A DNA stretch of 64,000 nt, taken from contig KN817553.1 of assembly GCA_000827495.1 (NCBI GenBank), forward strand, positions 124,001 through 188,000. Direction: 5' to 3'. Both the position numbers and the translations under genes were made by a program. The stretch is from Hypholoma sublateritium FD-334 SS-4 (lineage: Eukaryota > Basidiomycota > Agaricomycetes > Agaricales > Strophariaceae). This document shows positions 1-11,900 of the stretch, piece by piece (position 1 is the first letter of the stretch; every line of letters starts with the position of its first letter). The notes beneath the pieces were generated by a model, which saw nothing but the letters and a program-made list of their open reading frames with translations, did no database searches and had not been told where the DNA came from.

Positions 1-327
1 TTCCCAGCTGGCAGGAATGGAGCGGAGCTTCGGGGATGACAATCCGAGTGAACTGTTCTTCAGACAGGCCCGTTACAACATACGGTACAATCTCGATGGC
101 GGAGAATGGGGTCCTGTCGTCAGGAACTGGATGATATACGGCCAAGGCCACGTTTTCGCCCAGTATAAACTGGACAATCTCCTTGATTTTCTGATCCGCG
201 AAAGTGTGATCGGCAGAAAAGCGGTCTCCTGGAAGATACACATAGAACTTGGGATGGGCGACCTGGTCCCATAACGATCGAGACATGCGCCCCGCCGCAC
301 GCAGGACGTCAGCATGGCCTTCAATCT
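1..327 (-). CDS. Partial exon of an unrecognised protein, running off the left edge
   Basis: On the minus strand one frame stays open from a likely splice acceptor (pyrimidine-rich ...ttctttcag, just above position 327) to the window edge, more than 100 codons. The translation looks protein-like: it contains SRSLWDQVAHPKFYVYLPGD, then AVYHPVPDDRTPF and VVTGLSEEQF. It is rich in aromatic, charged and proline residues in a way that the opposite-strand frames are not. No start codon is required if it is an internal exon. I do not recognise the family. Because the exon is cut by the window edge, length and function cannot be judged. The plus-strand 85-codon frame over the same bases is probably a shadow of it. 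Confidence 0.45.
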
Positions 328-2285
328 GAAAGAAGTTGCTTTGAAGTGAACCGTGGAACTCTTTGCCAGGCTATGGAAATACTCAATATACTATGAATGG
401 AAAAGCCTGTGAGGTCTGACCTGATGACTGCCAACGTCTCCCTGCGGGGTGACAATGGTTGCATTTATACTATACTGTGTAATTCCATCGCATTCTCATC
501 CATAACCCATATTTTGACCCCAAGCGCGTGGAAATACCTTACTACCCTTTTCATTGGAACTGTTTGACTGGTGATGCATTTATATAATTTACGTGGCTGA
601 CTTTTCATCCGTTTTTTTTTTGCAAATCCTATTTTTCAGGACGGACGATGGTCCTATACATCCTTTAAATCGCGAATTGCCGCGACAACTGACGCACATT
701 GCGGTCAGCAAGCCAACTAACGTTATGGTACCATCGTACAGATCCACACATTATGATTACCTCGGCCGGCCTCGGGAAGTTTGTCGTATTAAGTAGAGCC
801 AGTCCTATCTGAGGACCTGATCGTCTGAAGAAATATCCGGAATATAATTCTCGTATCGTTTTGGGTCTTCTGTACTAACCCATCAATTATGCAACCTAAC
901 CTATATCTTCTGTACTAGCTGCAATTTGCTCCATCAACTTGGGATTTTCCTTATTCAGTTCGTCGTTGGCCTGCCTGAACGGAAGCTTCAATGAAACTCT
1001 CTACCTGCGTAAATCACTTCACCCGTGATTCACAGTCGAATAGCTTTAAATGGGGGTATTTCGGGAAGTATTCGCGCACATACATTTTGTTTCACTCACT
1101 TGGGGGAGATTGCGAGGTTGAACGTCCACCGAGCGCTGTTGCATTTTAAACGAGACTACTTATCGATCCTCGACCGGCATTTGGGGACAAACCGACGACG
1201 ATATGCTTGGCCATGGAGGAGGAACGAAGATATATTCAGCGATTTCGATATTGACAGGTGCGGTGCTGTTCCCTTATATACAGTATATTAGTGCCGATGT
1301 ATGATGACAAGTTGTACTCGCCTTAACAGCGCCGCCTTCACGCTGAACTTCATTCAGCGCGTGCCCGGACCAGGTCGATGTGAGTCCAATTCCCTTCTTG
1401 CTGAAGTTCAAGTCCAGGTAGCCAATTTCAATGTTGACGGTGGCTCAGCGGTTTCGACGCTCGACCCCGTCGCTAATGAGCGTCTGCAAGCGTGCGCCAT
1501 CAGCGCGGATGGTGGTGTTGGCGAGAGAGGGGGTGGCGTGCGAATATCGGTCAAGGTCTGACTATATGCCGCCAGTTCTCAGGCCGGAGTCTTCCGGGCG
1601 GCCGGTAAGTAGAGTCCGGCCAAAGTCCGACTCGAGAACCGGCGGCGCAATAATAGTGAGTTATGACTCAATTTCCCTTGAATTTCCCTCTCTTATTCGC
1701 GATTGCGGATGCTTTGTAAGTACATAAAGAATTGAGGAGTTATGCACTGGTTAGCACTGGTTTTTGACGGTGGGAAAGGAGCCGGGTATCGGCCGTTGGG
1801 ATTGGGATACGCTCTGATATGCTCTGATACGCTGCTACGTTTGAATGAGAGATATCTGATTAAAGGAGAAGTCACAGTGGCCTGAGGCCGTCGGACCAAG
1901 TGGCCAACTTTGCTTCTGGCAGTTCATACAATACTCAAGCTAGTTATATTGGCATGACTACATATGGGGTGCCAAGTGGTTGGGGTATCAAGTAATTTAT
2001 ATACATTCCGTTCTTGCTCAGTTTCCTCGAGGTAAGTACAGACATTACGTTACAGGCGATGAGGAAATACCAAGAAAAACATTGTATCATATAAACAGAT
2101 AAAAAAAAGAAAATGAAGATATGTAACAAAAAGAAATTGCGTGGTAGTGCCACAAAATACCTCTCTATCATATTAGTTCATTCAGTGGGCCTGGAAAATG
2201 AACCGCCATTCGAAGAGCTTGGGCCTTTTTTGGACAGCTGACCAAGGCCCAGATTTAGCACTTGTTCCGTTCTACGATTTCAACA
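328..2285. other. No supported gene; holds repeat copy A
   Basis: Short open frames occur on both strands but none has splice signals or protein-like composition that I would defend. The only structure seen is the dispersed repeat at 1168-1600, described separately. Confidence 0.5.
1168..1600. repeat. Dispersed non-coding repeat, copy A
   Basis: This segment matches 3996-4380 over most of its length, with small insertions and deletions. Landmarks shared with that copy are gatatgcttggcc, attagtgccgat followed by atgatgaca, ggtggctcagcggtttcg, gcgcggatggtggtgttggc and gccagttctcaggccggagt. A third, short copy of the right end lies at 6733-6825. Reading frames differ between copies, so the similarity is at DNA level. 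It is probably a decayed non-autonomous element or old segmental duplicate. Confidence 0.7.
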
Positions 2286-3057
2286 TCATCTTGGTTGTGC
2301 TGGACAGGTTGATTCGATGCGATAGATAGTTTTCTCTTCCAAGATCTCGAGCGAGGGCGAGCGTCGTGGGACGGTGGGTATTTCCACAGCGGAGGTTCCA
2401 GTTAATATCTCACTAGAGGAATTCCGATGGTTGATTTGATTTTTCCTTCGGCGAGATTTATTGGTAGGTCGTGGTTCGCCCACAATTCCGACGCCATTTT
2501 GATTAAAATAGACAGATTGAGTAACGGTTCTGTCCTCCAGGATCTCAAGCGAGGGCGAGCGCGTCGGAGGAGCACGCGCAACGGCAGGTATTTCTGAAAA
2601 GGATACTTCAATCGAAGGTAATGGCATAAGAATACAGACAATCTGAATGGTGTCTCAACTCACCGATGTTGGCAGCTTCTTCATCAGGAATACGCAAGAT
2701 AGAACGTGCTGGTGAACCGACTGAAGGACTGGTAGATGCGTTTGTAGATAATGTAATTGCCCGTGGTCGAGGTGGACGCGTACTGAGGGGGCAGGAGGGT
2801 CTCATCACACCCATACGAGGTCGGACTTGCGGAGTTTCTGTACGACCTCCAGCACGCCTTTTTGCTTGTTTTCCGCGACCACGAGAAGTTGTCCTCGGGA
2901 TTTGGGCAGTAAAAACAGCTGAATGTGGAGTCGAAATCAAATTTGTGTTCCTAGCAGCCCGTACGCTTGTGCTAGTTGCTACGCTTTGGGATGTTTGACC
3001 CATCTCCGCTTCGTGGTCTTCCACCTTCGATGGCGTGTTACATCGTTCTGGGGTCAT
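2286..3057 (-). CDS. Two-exon basic, low-complexity protein with an internal repeat
   Basis: Exon 1 is 3057-2664 and exon 2 is 2593-2286, joined across a 70-nt intron (donor gtgagt, acceptor ttttcag). The spliced frame is 702 nt, or 233 aa, with no stop. The N-terminal half is rich in Ser, Thr, Arg and Pro, with a basic stretch (SRGRGKQAKRRAGGR) that could be nuclear-localising or nucleic-acid binding. The C-terminal exon holds a duplicated motif: PTRSPSLEILEDRTV and later PRRSPSLEILEEKTI. No known domain is recognised. The exact splice join and the duplicated motif argue that this is a real gene. The function is unknown, and a transposon-associated protein is possible. Confidence 0.5.
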
Positions 3058-4538
3058 TGTTACCTCACAGCTAGTCCTCAGGCCTGATTATGGAGTCTAC
3101 TTCAAAAGCGTAGGAGGTGGAGAAGCTATTGGCAAAACACTAGGCCATTTTTGAAAAATTGCCGGAACAAATAAAGCCTTTTTTGGTAAGATGAATTATT
3201 ATGGTTGAGTATAAAATAAAGTTGTGACGCTATTTATAACTTCAAGCAGAAGTTAGGGCAGCTTTTCGGCGTGTCCATTTCCCCTCACCCATACTTACCA
3301 TACCGTAGAACAACCGCTTTCCCCGATGCTACAGGTCCTACTACATCACTCAAGTAAAATCAAAATAACCTTAGGACCGCTTACGAGGCAATGCCCGCTA
3401 CCTCTTATCCCAAAATGTGTCAAAGCGCTCAAATTTGAGTATGTACAATGAGGCCCAATAATTAAGTTCTCAAGTTAAGGGGAATTAATTGAGATGGGAA
3501 TGAGAAGGAAATCGGCGGTGAGTAATTGGACACACTGCAGAGTAGAATCTTTACTGACGAGCGCAGTGGCAGGCATACAGATACTCTATGTTAGTGATGT
3601 GCAAGCACCTGCGCCGCGGGTACAGTAGCGCGACCGTCCGCGACGTGCTCGAGGCCGCCGGTGTCTCGCAGTGCGCTGACGTTCGTGGTGAAGGGAGGGG
3701 CGCGGAGGTGAGCATCAGAAGGTTGTAGTCGCATGCTGTTTTCGGGAGCGTTTTATTACTTTGCACACCCCACAATCCCCATTTAAAAGTGACTAGAGTC
3801 CTTAAATGTACATCTGATAAGTGTATACCGCCTTCCAGGAAGTGCGCCTTGACCTATACACCTGCTACTTCCCGTCCACCTTGGCAGCGCGTTGAACTAG
3901 CCATATTATTCAACGGAGCTCAAAGCCCGAGCAGCTGCACTTACCAATGACACACTCCCTCCCTCCCGCGTTGCACTTCGGATGCCAATACTGGTCGAAC
4001 CAGAACTGGCATTTGAGAGAAACTGACGAGGATATGCTTGGCCTCTGACACATTTCTAATCCCTTACATACAGTAATATTAGTGCCGATATATGATGACA
4101 GGTTGATCTGCTCGCCTTTTCCAAAAACAATCTGCGCTGGATTTCAGCGCGTACTCGAAGCAGCTAAGTCCACATGCCTTCCTGCTGAAGTTCTATAATA
4201 GCAAATTTCAATGTTGGTGGCTCAGCGGTTTCGGTGCTCGACCCGTCGCTCCTGAGCGTCTGTAAGCATGCGCCGTCAGCGCGGATGGTGGTGTTGGCGA
4301 GAGAGGGAAGGCGTGCGAATATCAGTCAAGGTCTGACTGTATGCCACCAGTTCTCAGGCCGGAGTCCACCGGGCCTCTTGATTAGATAAAAGATAGATGA
4401 TGCAGCTGTGTGTGCTTGTACAAAGTGAAATAGACCTCCCGGTAGATTCCGACCCCATGTGATGTTCATTGTTGAATCACTTTTAAATAAAGAAAATTTG
4501 TCATTTCATCGATTCATCATTCCCTCCGATTAGCCCAT
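3058..4538. other. Intergenic; holds repeat copy B
   Basis: No supported gene. The right half contains the second copy of the dispersed repeat (3996-4380). The sequence just before 4539 is AT-rich (tttaaataaag near 4481) and may be the promoter of the next gene. Confidence 0.5.
3996..4380. repeat. Dispersed non-coding repeat, copy B
   Basis: This is the counterpart of 1168-1600 in the same orientation. It keeps gatatgcttggcc, attagtgccgatatatgatgaca, ggtggctcagcggtttcgg and the gcgcggatggtggtgttggc to gccagttctcaggccggagt end. It differs by short deletions around 4090-4200. The two copies bracket about 2.4 kb that contains the 233-aa minus-strand gene. Confidence 0.7.
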
Positions 4539-5446
4539 ATGGTTGACGTGCCTAATATCAGCCCCGCGTCCGTGAAGTATGTCAATGTCCCAAAAATACC
4601 GACCAATCCGCCTACATTCGAAGACATAACAACGGCCATCTCATTTAGCAACCACTTATTCAATGAGCTGGGTACGTCCGAGTCAGAAGCCACTCATTTC
4701 TGACGATCGCTTGTTATTGATACCAAAGCAGTTCAAGGCCATATAACCAACCACGAGGATGTGGTTAAAGGGGCGCTCTATAGGGAAAAATTACTCGCTA
4801 CGCAAAGCGGTCTGCGTCAATGTCTGGATCCTGCAATTTACCAACTGATTTGCTACTACTAGGTGGCGAACCAACTTGGTTCGCAGCAGCAATCGCTCGC
4901 GAATTAGAAGCCAAGTTTCAACCACTCGCCGATAATCTCAAAGTAGTTGAAGCTAGTGTTAATGCCCTGAAGCAGGACATGAAGGCCATTGGACAAGACG
5001 TGAAGGTCATGGGCAAAGAAGTGAAGGCCATCAAAAAAGAGGTCGAAGACTTGAAAAAGGGCCAGGCCCAAATCCGCAGAATTGCGGCCATTGTAGGTAT
5101 CCTGATAATGCATCCTATTCGTGTACTGACAGATACCGGTACCAGACATTCAACAAGACATGTGGCACTGGGCCACTTGTGGTACTTCAAGTCGTCCCTT
5201 TCACCAATGGAGAAGACCCATTGTCAGACCCTGTGAGTATTGGCCTGAACTCAATTTCTCTGTGTCTTACATTGCTAATATACTTATCTAAAGTATAACC
5301 TGCCTCAACTAGTGCACCCAGGCAACGTTGCTCAGCTTTCTACTGCCCACAGAGACCAGTATTGCAAAGGATACTATCCTGGCCGCCTTCCACCTGCTGC
5401 AACACGAACTGCGGCCATCTTGACTGCAATTGGTGCAAGTGTTTGA
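4539..5446 (+). CDS. Coiled-coil protein, resembles basidiomycete Mug135-like proteins
   Basis: Five exons (4539-4671, 4732-4809, 4863-5092, 5146-5232, 5294-5446) join in frame to 681 nt, or 226 aa, through introns of 53-61 nt. The N-terminus is MVDVPNISPASVKYVNVPKI. Residues about 75-135 form a strong heptad coiled coil (VEASVNALKQDMKAIGQDVK, then KEVKAIKKEVEDLKKGQ). The C-terminal part carries TFNKTCGTGPLVVLQVVPF and HPGNVAQLSTAHRDQYCKGY, ending at IGASV. From memory this layout resembles Agaricomycete proteins assigned to the Mug135-like C-terminal family, whose molecular role is not established. All splice signals are canonical and no lesion is seen, so the gene looks functional. The first exon could start further upstream, but the ATG at 4539 begins the recognisable block. 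Confidence 0.65.
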
Positions 5447-5804
5447 GTAGATATATTTTGTGAGAGTATCAGTGCACGGAGTTAGTACAGGCATGGCAAT
5501 TCATCGGTTTTCTTGGCCTTGATTAGATCTAGATGAGTGATAACATGATTAACAAACTTGCGCGCAAAGGCCCCCTCATTCGCAGCGTCCAGACCAAACC
5601 AACAAGAATATCATGATCACCTTGGATACGGACTATGTAAATAAAAAGAAGGCCAGAATGTGTGGAACTTCAGGAGACGTCCGGAGTCGAATATTTCACC
5701 TGACGGCCAGTTGAGAACCACCCAGTCGCATTCTTGTTTTCATGTCAGTCCGATTCTCCGTGAATGCTGAAAATACTCTGGAATGTTAACAACACATTTC
5801 ACAG

Positions 5805-6425
5805 ATGAGGCTTATATACAGGGTATGGGAGGTTGTTCGGGTTGTTGAAATGACGCGGGTCGGTTGCTACGCAGCGCGAAGAGGCAGCTCCAAAATACAA
5901 ATGTCCTCAATGCTTATCAATTATCATTCTTTCACATCGCTGGACGACAGCAACCTTATCAAGATCAACACGGACACAAAAGTGGGAAAGGTCGGACAGT
6001 CTGAAGGGACAGTTCGGCTGCGATGCCTTGAATGCACGAAATATCCGTTGCGACTTCCGGATAGTTCAACGACCAATCATGGAACCCAGGAAGTGCTGAA
6101 TCGCATTCGTGAAGTTATCTCCGACATGGACACATCTGCATGGCTACCTTCAGTTCCACGCAACTATGGCCTGGCTGCTGCTGGAACCCTCAAAGCTGAC
6201 GAGTGGCGAACAATGGCTACTGTTTACTTTCCTATAGCCCTGATCAGTATGTGGGGTGAAGGATCAGTACATCGTTCTGAAGAAGTCTCGAAATCGGCAC
6301 GTCTCCTACTTGATCACTTCAATGACCTTGAAGTCAGCAGAGCTATCGCGAGCGATGGCGCGGTGAAGATCCACTTTCTTGCTGAGACTGACAAAAGAGC
6401 ACATCGTGACATCGGCAAGGCGTAG
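5805..6425 (+). pseudogene. Fragment of a Tnp2/CACTA-like (Plavaka-type) transposon protein
   Basis: The open frame encodes 206 aa. Its central part, LPSVPRNYGLAAAGTLKADE followed by WRTMATVYFPIALISMWGEG, matches the block that precedes the DUF4218-like region in basidiomycete Tnp2-family transposons: a conserved serine/proline-asparagine turn, then KADEWR and a hydrophobic ISMWG segment. The upstream part (IREVISDMDTSAWLPS) also fits. The rest of the transposase, including catalytic and zinc regions, is missing on both sides. The tail after LLDHF diverges and stops at 6425. I read it as a relic of a larger element, not a gene. It is flanked on the right by the third copy of the dispersed repeat. 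Confidence 0.55.
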
Positions 6426-6732
6426 AAGATAGCCCAGACCACCGTTCGAATCAGCCTACCTGTGTGGTACATGATAACAAGAGGAGATGCATATATTGAG
6501 AGCTATCTCTTGCGTGGGCAGAGAAGATTCTTCTAGTTTGTTTGATTGGGACCCAGCTTTCAGACGCCAGTATTCAAGGAGTCTCCAGCGAGATCTTTGA
6601 CTCCGAATACAGGTCGGCATTACCGAATGACCTGCGTGTGACGAAACGACGGCTCGCTTTCTTGGTCTTCGTAGCATCAAGGTTCAAGAACAACATCACG
6701 CTATGAGCCAACGGGATCGCCTCCTGAGAAGG

Positions 6733-6825
6733 TGCTGTCGGTGAGAGAGGGAGGGCGTGCGAATATCGGTCAAGGCCTGGTATTATGCCGCCAGTTCTCC
6801 GGACGGAGTCTACCGGGCCTATGGC
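6733..6825. repeat. Dispersed repeat, short copy C
   Basis: This is only the right end of the repeat seen at 1168-1600 and 3996-4380. It contains gagagaggga, ggcgtgcgaatatcggtcaa and gccgccagttctc, then ggagtctaccgggcc. It sits 300 bp after the Tnp2-like fragment. Confidence 0.6.
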
Positions 6826-7333
6826 CACAAACGAACGACCATGAACACCGATACTCTCTATCTGCACTACTACACGTCAGCAGGAAGGCATTGGAATTAT
6901 ACCGAGCTGGGTCGAATACGCGAGCGTTGAAATTACTCGCTGAAATTCAGCGTCAAAGCGCTGCTGTATTTCTGGAAAGATTGTACGTATATACTAGGGA
7001 TCAATCAAAACCGGGTTCGCTGAAGACATCTACTGGAACTACATCTTTGGGAATGCAACACTGGAGAAAGCGTACCCGTAGCGAGTAAGCCAGGTTACCT
7101 TTCTGGCGCTGCTTGCGAGCGTCGAAGTCAATCTGAAATAGCACATCTTTCGTAAGGAGACGTTATGTACCAGTGCGTATTCTCTCTTTGCTTCATATTA
7201 TCATGGTCAAGCCCCACTGTACCCGCATTATATGGGCGGTTTCATGCGGTTTATGTAGAAGATCATTCTCTACTGCCAAGGAGCGGTATTTTCAGTAATA
7301 TGATCATTGCCAACTCTTAGTTAATCTCGAGAC

Positions 7334-7705
7334 TATCACTCATATACTTATAATTATGACACGCTTTTGTTTGTGCATGATTTTTTCCTCCTTTTCGAGC
7401 TCGAGGGCCAAAGCTTTCCTCTCTTGATTTCTCACTTACTAAAAAAATTAAGGGCTATGGCCTGGTCTTCTTGAGTTTGCCCAGTCTTTGCCGTAGCGAA
7501 GCGAGGCTGAACTTGTCTAATGAAATGTGTTATCACTCATATACTCATAATTATGACACACTTTTGTTTGTCCACGATTTTCCTCTCCTTTTCGAGTTCA
7601 AGGGCCAAACCATTCCTGATTCTTGATTACTTACTCACTAGAAATGAGGGCCTGGTCTACTTGGGCTTGCCCAGTCTTTGCCGCAGCGAAGCGAGGCTGA
7701 TCTTG
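7334..7705. repeat. Tandem duplication, two units of about 180 bp
   Basis: Unit 1 is 7334-7515 and unit 2 is 7531-7705, separated by 15 bp. Both begin tatcactcatatact, continue with taattatgacac, cttttgtttgt and ccttttcgag, and end with tgcccagtctttgccg, agcgaagcgaggctga and cttg. The units differ at scattered bases and by small gaps, mainly in the middle (an A-run in unit 1), so the duplication is not recent. No coding frame is shared between the units. Confidence 0.8.
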
Positions 7706-8911
7706 TTATATTTACGAAGTTTCTCAAAATAGATGGTCGCCGACAAAATAATAGGTTTTACGCGGTAGGCAGTTGCTGCACGACCAACTCATAGGCTGAA
7801 GCAATGAGCTATCATAGGCAATCAGAATTCAAAGTAGCTCCCTTGTTGAAAAATACTCGCCTCTCTAACGTACGGATACCAACTGGTCCAAGTGAGGATA
7901 AAGATAAGAAGTACGACCTGGGGGTTGATGGGGTCGGTGTTCATAGTGATCGTTGTTTGCTGAGGGGGCGTTTTGTCAGGGTCAACCGCAGATCTTTCTG
8001 CCACATTGTCAGCGGCCTAGGGAACAGTGTTATATTAGTATCATGTTAAATGAAGTCATATGATAATCACCAATCTCTTCCAGAGAAAAATAACACCTTT
8101 GTTTGATCCGCCAGCTATAAGGGCGCCGTTTATGTTGCCAGCGGTAGCGGCGACAGTCTGTACCCGGAATAAAAATAGATCGCGGTCTATTTTTGCGCGG
8201 GCGGCCCACCGTCCCGTCGCCTAGCGAGGCGCTGGGGAATTGCGGGTCGCGAGTTTGCTCGCCTAAATGATAGTATTTTCGGCGGCGTACACCTGGCGAG
8301 GTGGTAAGGGTTGTGCTCCGCTCTAGCGAGGGCGGGCTATTCTCGCGCGGGCTCGAAGAACTCATTGCCATTTATTGGACTTGAGTAAAGTCCCTTTAAA
8401 CTCGATTAAGTACCATCTTGTTGAACGACGTCTGAATGACTATTGCAAAGATACTACATATGAGTGGATCTATGGAACATTCGGATGTTTCCACACCTAA
8501 CATGGACATGTACATTCTTGATTGGCCTGGCATAACACCACAGCGAGAGCGCTCGCAACGCGCTCGTCCGCGAGGATGGAGCCCGCCGCCGCGCGCGAGG
8601 CTGCTCTCGCGTATTCATATCGATTTTTGTTAGTAATTGATATGCGCGCTGCGCACCACTGCAAACGTTCTTCAAAAGAACTACTACTAAGATAAAAATG
8701 ACGGATGTATGAGTCTTGGGTAAGTAATAGTCAGCGTGACGTAGTAAGTAGATCAGCCTTCGGAGTTCGAAATCAGCGCGATCCTCAACTTAGTCCTGGC
8801 CACCAACTTAACTCCCCGATATTATTGACCTGGTGCCACACCGGTCACATTCCCCAATTAACACATAGTCGGAGTTACCAGCGGCTGCCCTGTGTTTAGC
8901 ATTGTTTTATC
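7706..8911. other. Intergenic, GC-rich patch, no supported gene
   Basis: Between 8150 and 8600 the sequence is GC-rich with short palindromes such as cgcctagcgaggcg. Open frames here on both strands are compositionally implausible. The last 200 bp lead into the KDZ gene. I could not identify terminal inverted repeats of that element here. Confidence 0.4.
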
Positions 8912-11900
8912 ATGGCTCCGGGTCCATCTAAAGCACGCGGAATGCAACCTACGGTGAAGGAAGGAATGGGGTCGCATTTTTCTAGTCCGACTAAAAAGCG
9001 CAACAGCAAAAGAAAGACTCAAACTCAAGCCTTCGTTAGTTTTGATCACGAAGCAAAGAAGCGAAAACTTCAAGCCGAATTGGACTCCCTTCAAGCTATG
9101 GAAGGAAGCTTGCCAGTGTCGTCGAACCCTTTCGTTTCAGAAAAACAGTCTAAACCCAAGCCTAAGGGACCGATAAAACCAGTATCTACGGACTTTTTTG
9201 GGGGAAGTCAGGCGGTCAATCACGGTGATTATCTGTTTCCAGAGCTTGAAGATACCGCTGGGAGCACACCAACAGTGGAGAACAAAAAAAGGCGCACGGC
9301 ACCCAACCAAGCGGCATACAACCTGCATTCAAAATGGACCCGGCTGATTCCTTCCTTGGTTGATGACTTTCTTGAATATTCGAAAGTAACGATTGGAAAA
9401 ATAGTAACCACAGCCCCATTTACCTTGAAAAGTAGATGCCTTCACCCACTTTCATGCCAGTACAAATCCCGCAAAATAATTTGTCTTTATTTTGATCGTA
9501 AGTATCCGACCGCTCAGTGCGATTGCTATATATCTGACGTGTTGCTTTCTTAACTAGATTTCAAAAACATTACCGTGACGTCCTGCAACTGCGATTCAAC
9601 GAATCAAATCCTAGTACGAAACGGTCTGTTTCCTACCTCTCCGTCACAAACCCGGTTCTCGGTATCTATTGCCTTGTTGGATTTCTATGCAACTCTCTTC
9701 GAGACTTCTTGCGAGGCCGTCAACGCCTTGGCCACTGCCCTTAACAATTTTTATATAAGAAGAGGGTTCTTTCTCGTGAACAAACAGGCAAGTGCAGCAT
9801 GATAGGCTATCGCTTTTTTTAAGAAAAATTATAACATTTGTGCATTGAATTTATACAGAACGAAAGATATAAAGATCCATTTCGTCGGAGTCTTGGATAT
9901 GCTATTCAGTGGCTTGATGTCTTAAGAGTAGAAATTGAAAATAGAGTTCAAGTCTCATTAAAAGTCGCTGACCAAGCCATAACTGCCGAGAAGGTCAGTC
10001 AGCCGTGTAGTCTTAAGTCAAATCTGATCATAGCTGAACTCTAGGTTAAACGCCAAAAACCTACCGAGGAAAGAGGAAGCGACATAAAGCTGAAGGCCTC
10101 TTCAAAGCGTGAGGAATGCAGCCGAGAACTTAGGCAGCTTTGTCCAGCATGTTTTGGAGGGGAAGTCTTTGGAACAAGCTTGTTAGAGTGAGTAGCCGCT
10201 GAGTCTACCGAACGAGCCCTGTAGATTAATTTACCATTTTCAGTGGAGGTGATTTTCAAATATGCACAGATGGAAACTTCCACCACAAAAGGCTCAAATC
10301 AGGAGGGGAAAATGTTCCTTTCCACTCACCAGCACACATTATTCCAAAAGAATATGTTGATCGTATAGGGGACCTCATAATCAATGCTCGCAAAAAAACA
10401 CCAAAGAAGAGGACGTCGCAGGTGCCAGATGAAGCTATCGATGAATGCGAAGAATCGTACGAAGCAGCTGAGGGTGACAAAAAAAGAAACCATGCGGAAA
10501 ATCGTTATAGTGATATGGGTTGGATGTCATTGATATGTCGCCATGATATCCCCCTTTTCTTTGCAAACATCGACACGCCAGGAGAGCAACAAAAGTATGC
10601 TGTAGCGCTTATCACATGGTTTTCAAAATTCATTCCTTCGCATTCAACAATGACGGTGCTTTATGATATTGGATGTGTCTTGGATAGAAGTGTCCAAATG
10701 GTAAGCTATACATTTTACTGAAATTTTGCTGAAAATGTGACTAAAATATCTCTTTATTAGTATGACATTCTACCGGAAAGCCTCAAAGAGAGAGTACAGT
10801 TCGTAACTACCGCAATGCATGCATATGGCCACCAATGGTCCTGCCAACTTTCATATAATCCTAGGTTATGTAAAGGGCTAGGGCTGACAGACGGAGAAGG
10901 AGTCGAAAGGACATGGTCGCGCCTCAGAAAGTTGATAGGAATTGTCCGTACCTCATCAGTAAGCACTAAATTAGCTGTCGGTTTACGTTGAAAGCTCACG
11001 TTGTTTTAGCATGCTAGGAGACTCTGGCTAACGGATCGTCAGCTTACAGCCATAGCTATTTCCCACCGAGAGGACCTTGGAGATTGGATTAAGAGGCGTT
11101 ATCATAAAGGAATCAAAGAAAAAGAAGAGCGAGCCCAAGAATTAGTGAAGCAGTGCAATAAGTCTATGACGGAGCTGGATCAGCAATGGAATCTTCAAAA
11201 AACGGCGCAGCAGTCTGCACCAGCCCGTGAGCTCGCTCTTTTTAACTACTCAGACGGGCGAATATTCACTGTTTTACCTTCTACTATCTAGATGCTCCAG
11301 CTCGCCTTAAAAAGGAACTGAATTCAGTACTTACTCTTCAAAGTGAACTAGAAGCTGTGGAAAACGCTATACAAACAGCGTGTAAAGCGTTAGAAAAGTC
11401 CCCTGTCTCTCCTAGTGGTAATCTATCCGCTATCCTTGGAGATTTAAGCTCGACACATACACTCTTGTCGGAGAAGGTAGACGCACTGTTTGCCTCACTG
11501 AGGATCCCAGAAACATACCCATCGTTGAATGGGGTGAATCTCGAGTTTATCCAAGCTCTTATACAGGCCCGCGATCTAAAGGCCAACATTAGAAAGCGTG
11601 CAAATGAAAGTTTCTTTGAGTATGATCGATTGGATCAGGCTGTAGGAGGTAAAGCAAATCCGCTTGGTAAGTCTTCAAATTACACGATCATTATATGGGT
11701 ATCTGAAAGGCAGCAGGGACAAAGCTGCATCAACATACACGAAAAGCAATCTCAAAAAGAGCACCTGCGCTGTTGAGGGCCATTCGAAAATATAATAGCT
11801 GTTGTGAAACGATGGAACGTTTGTACAACCCCGAATCGAATTTACCTCTTCCTACGCCTCTTCCTACAAAATTGGGCGATCTTCGCCAAAATCCATCTCT

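Noticed and set aside
8030..8371. 113-codon minus-strand frame rich in Arg and Ser
   Set aside because: Caused by a GC-rich patch; no splice partner, no motif.
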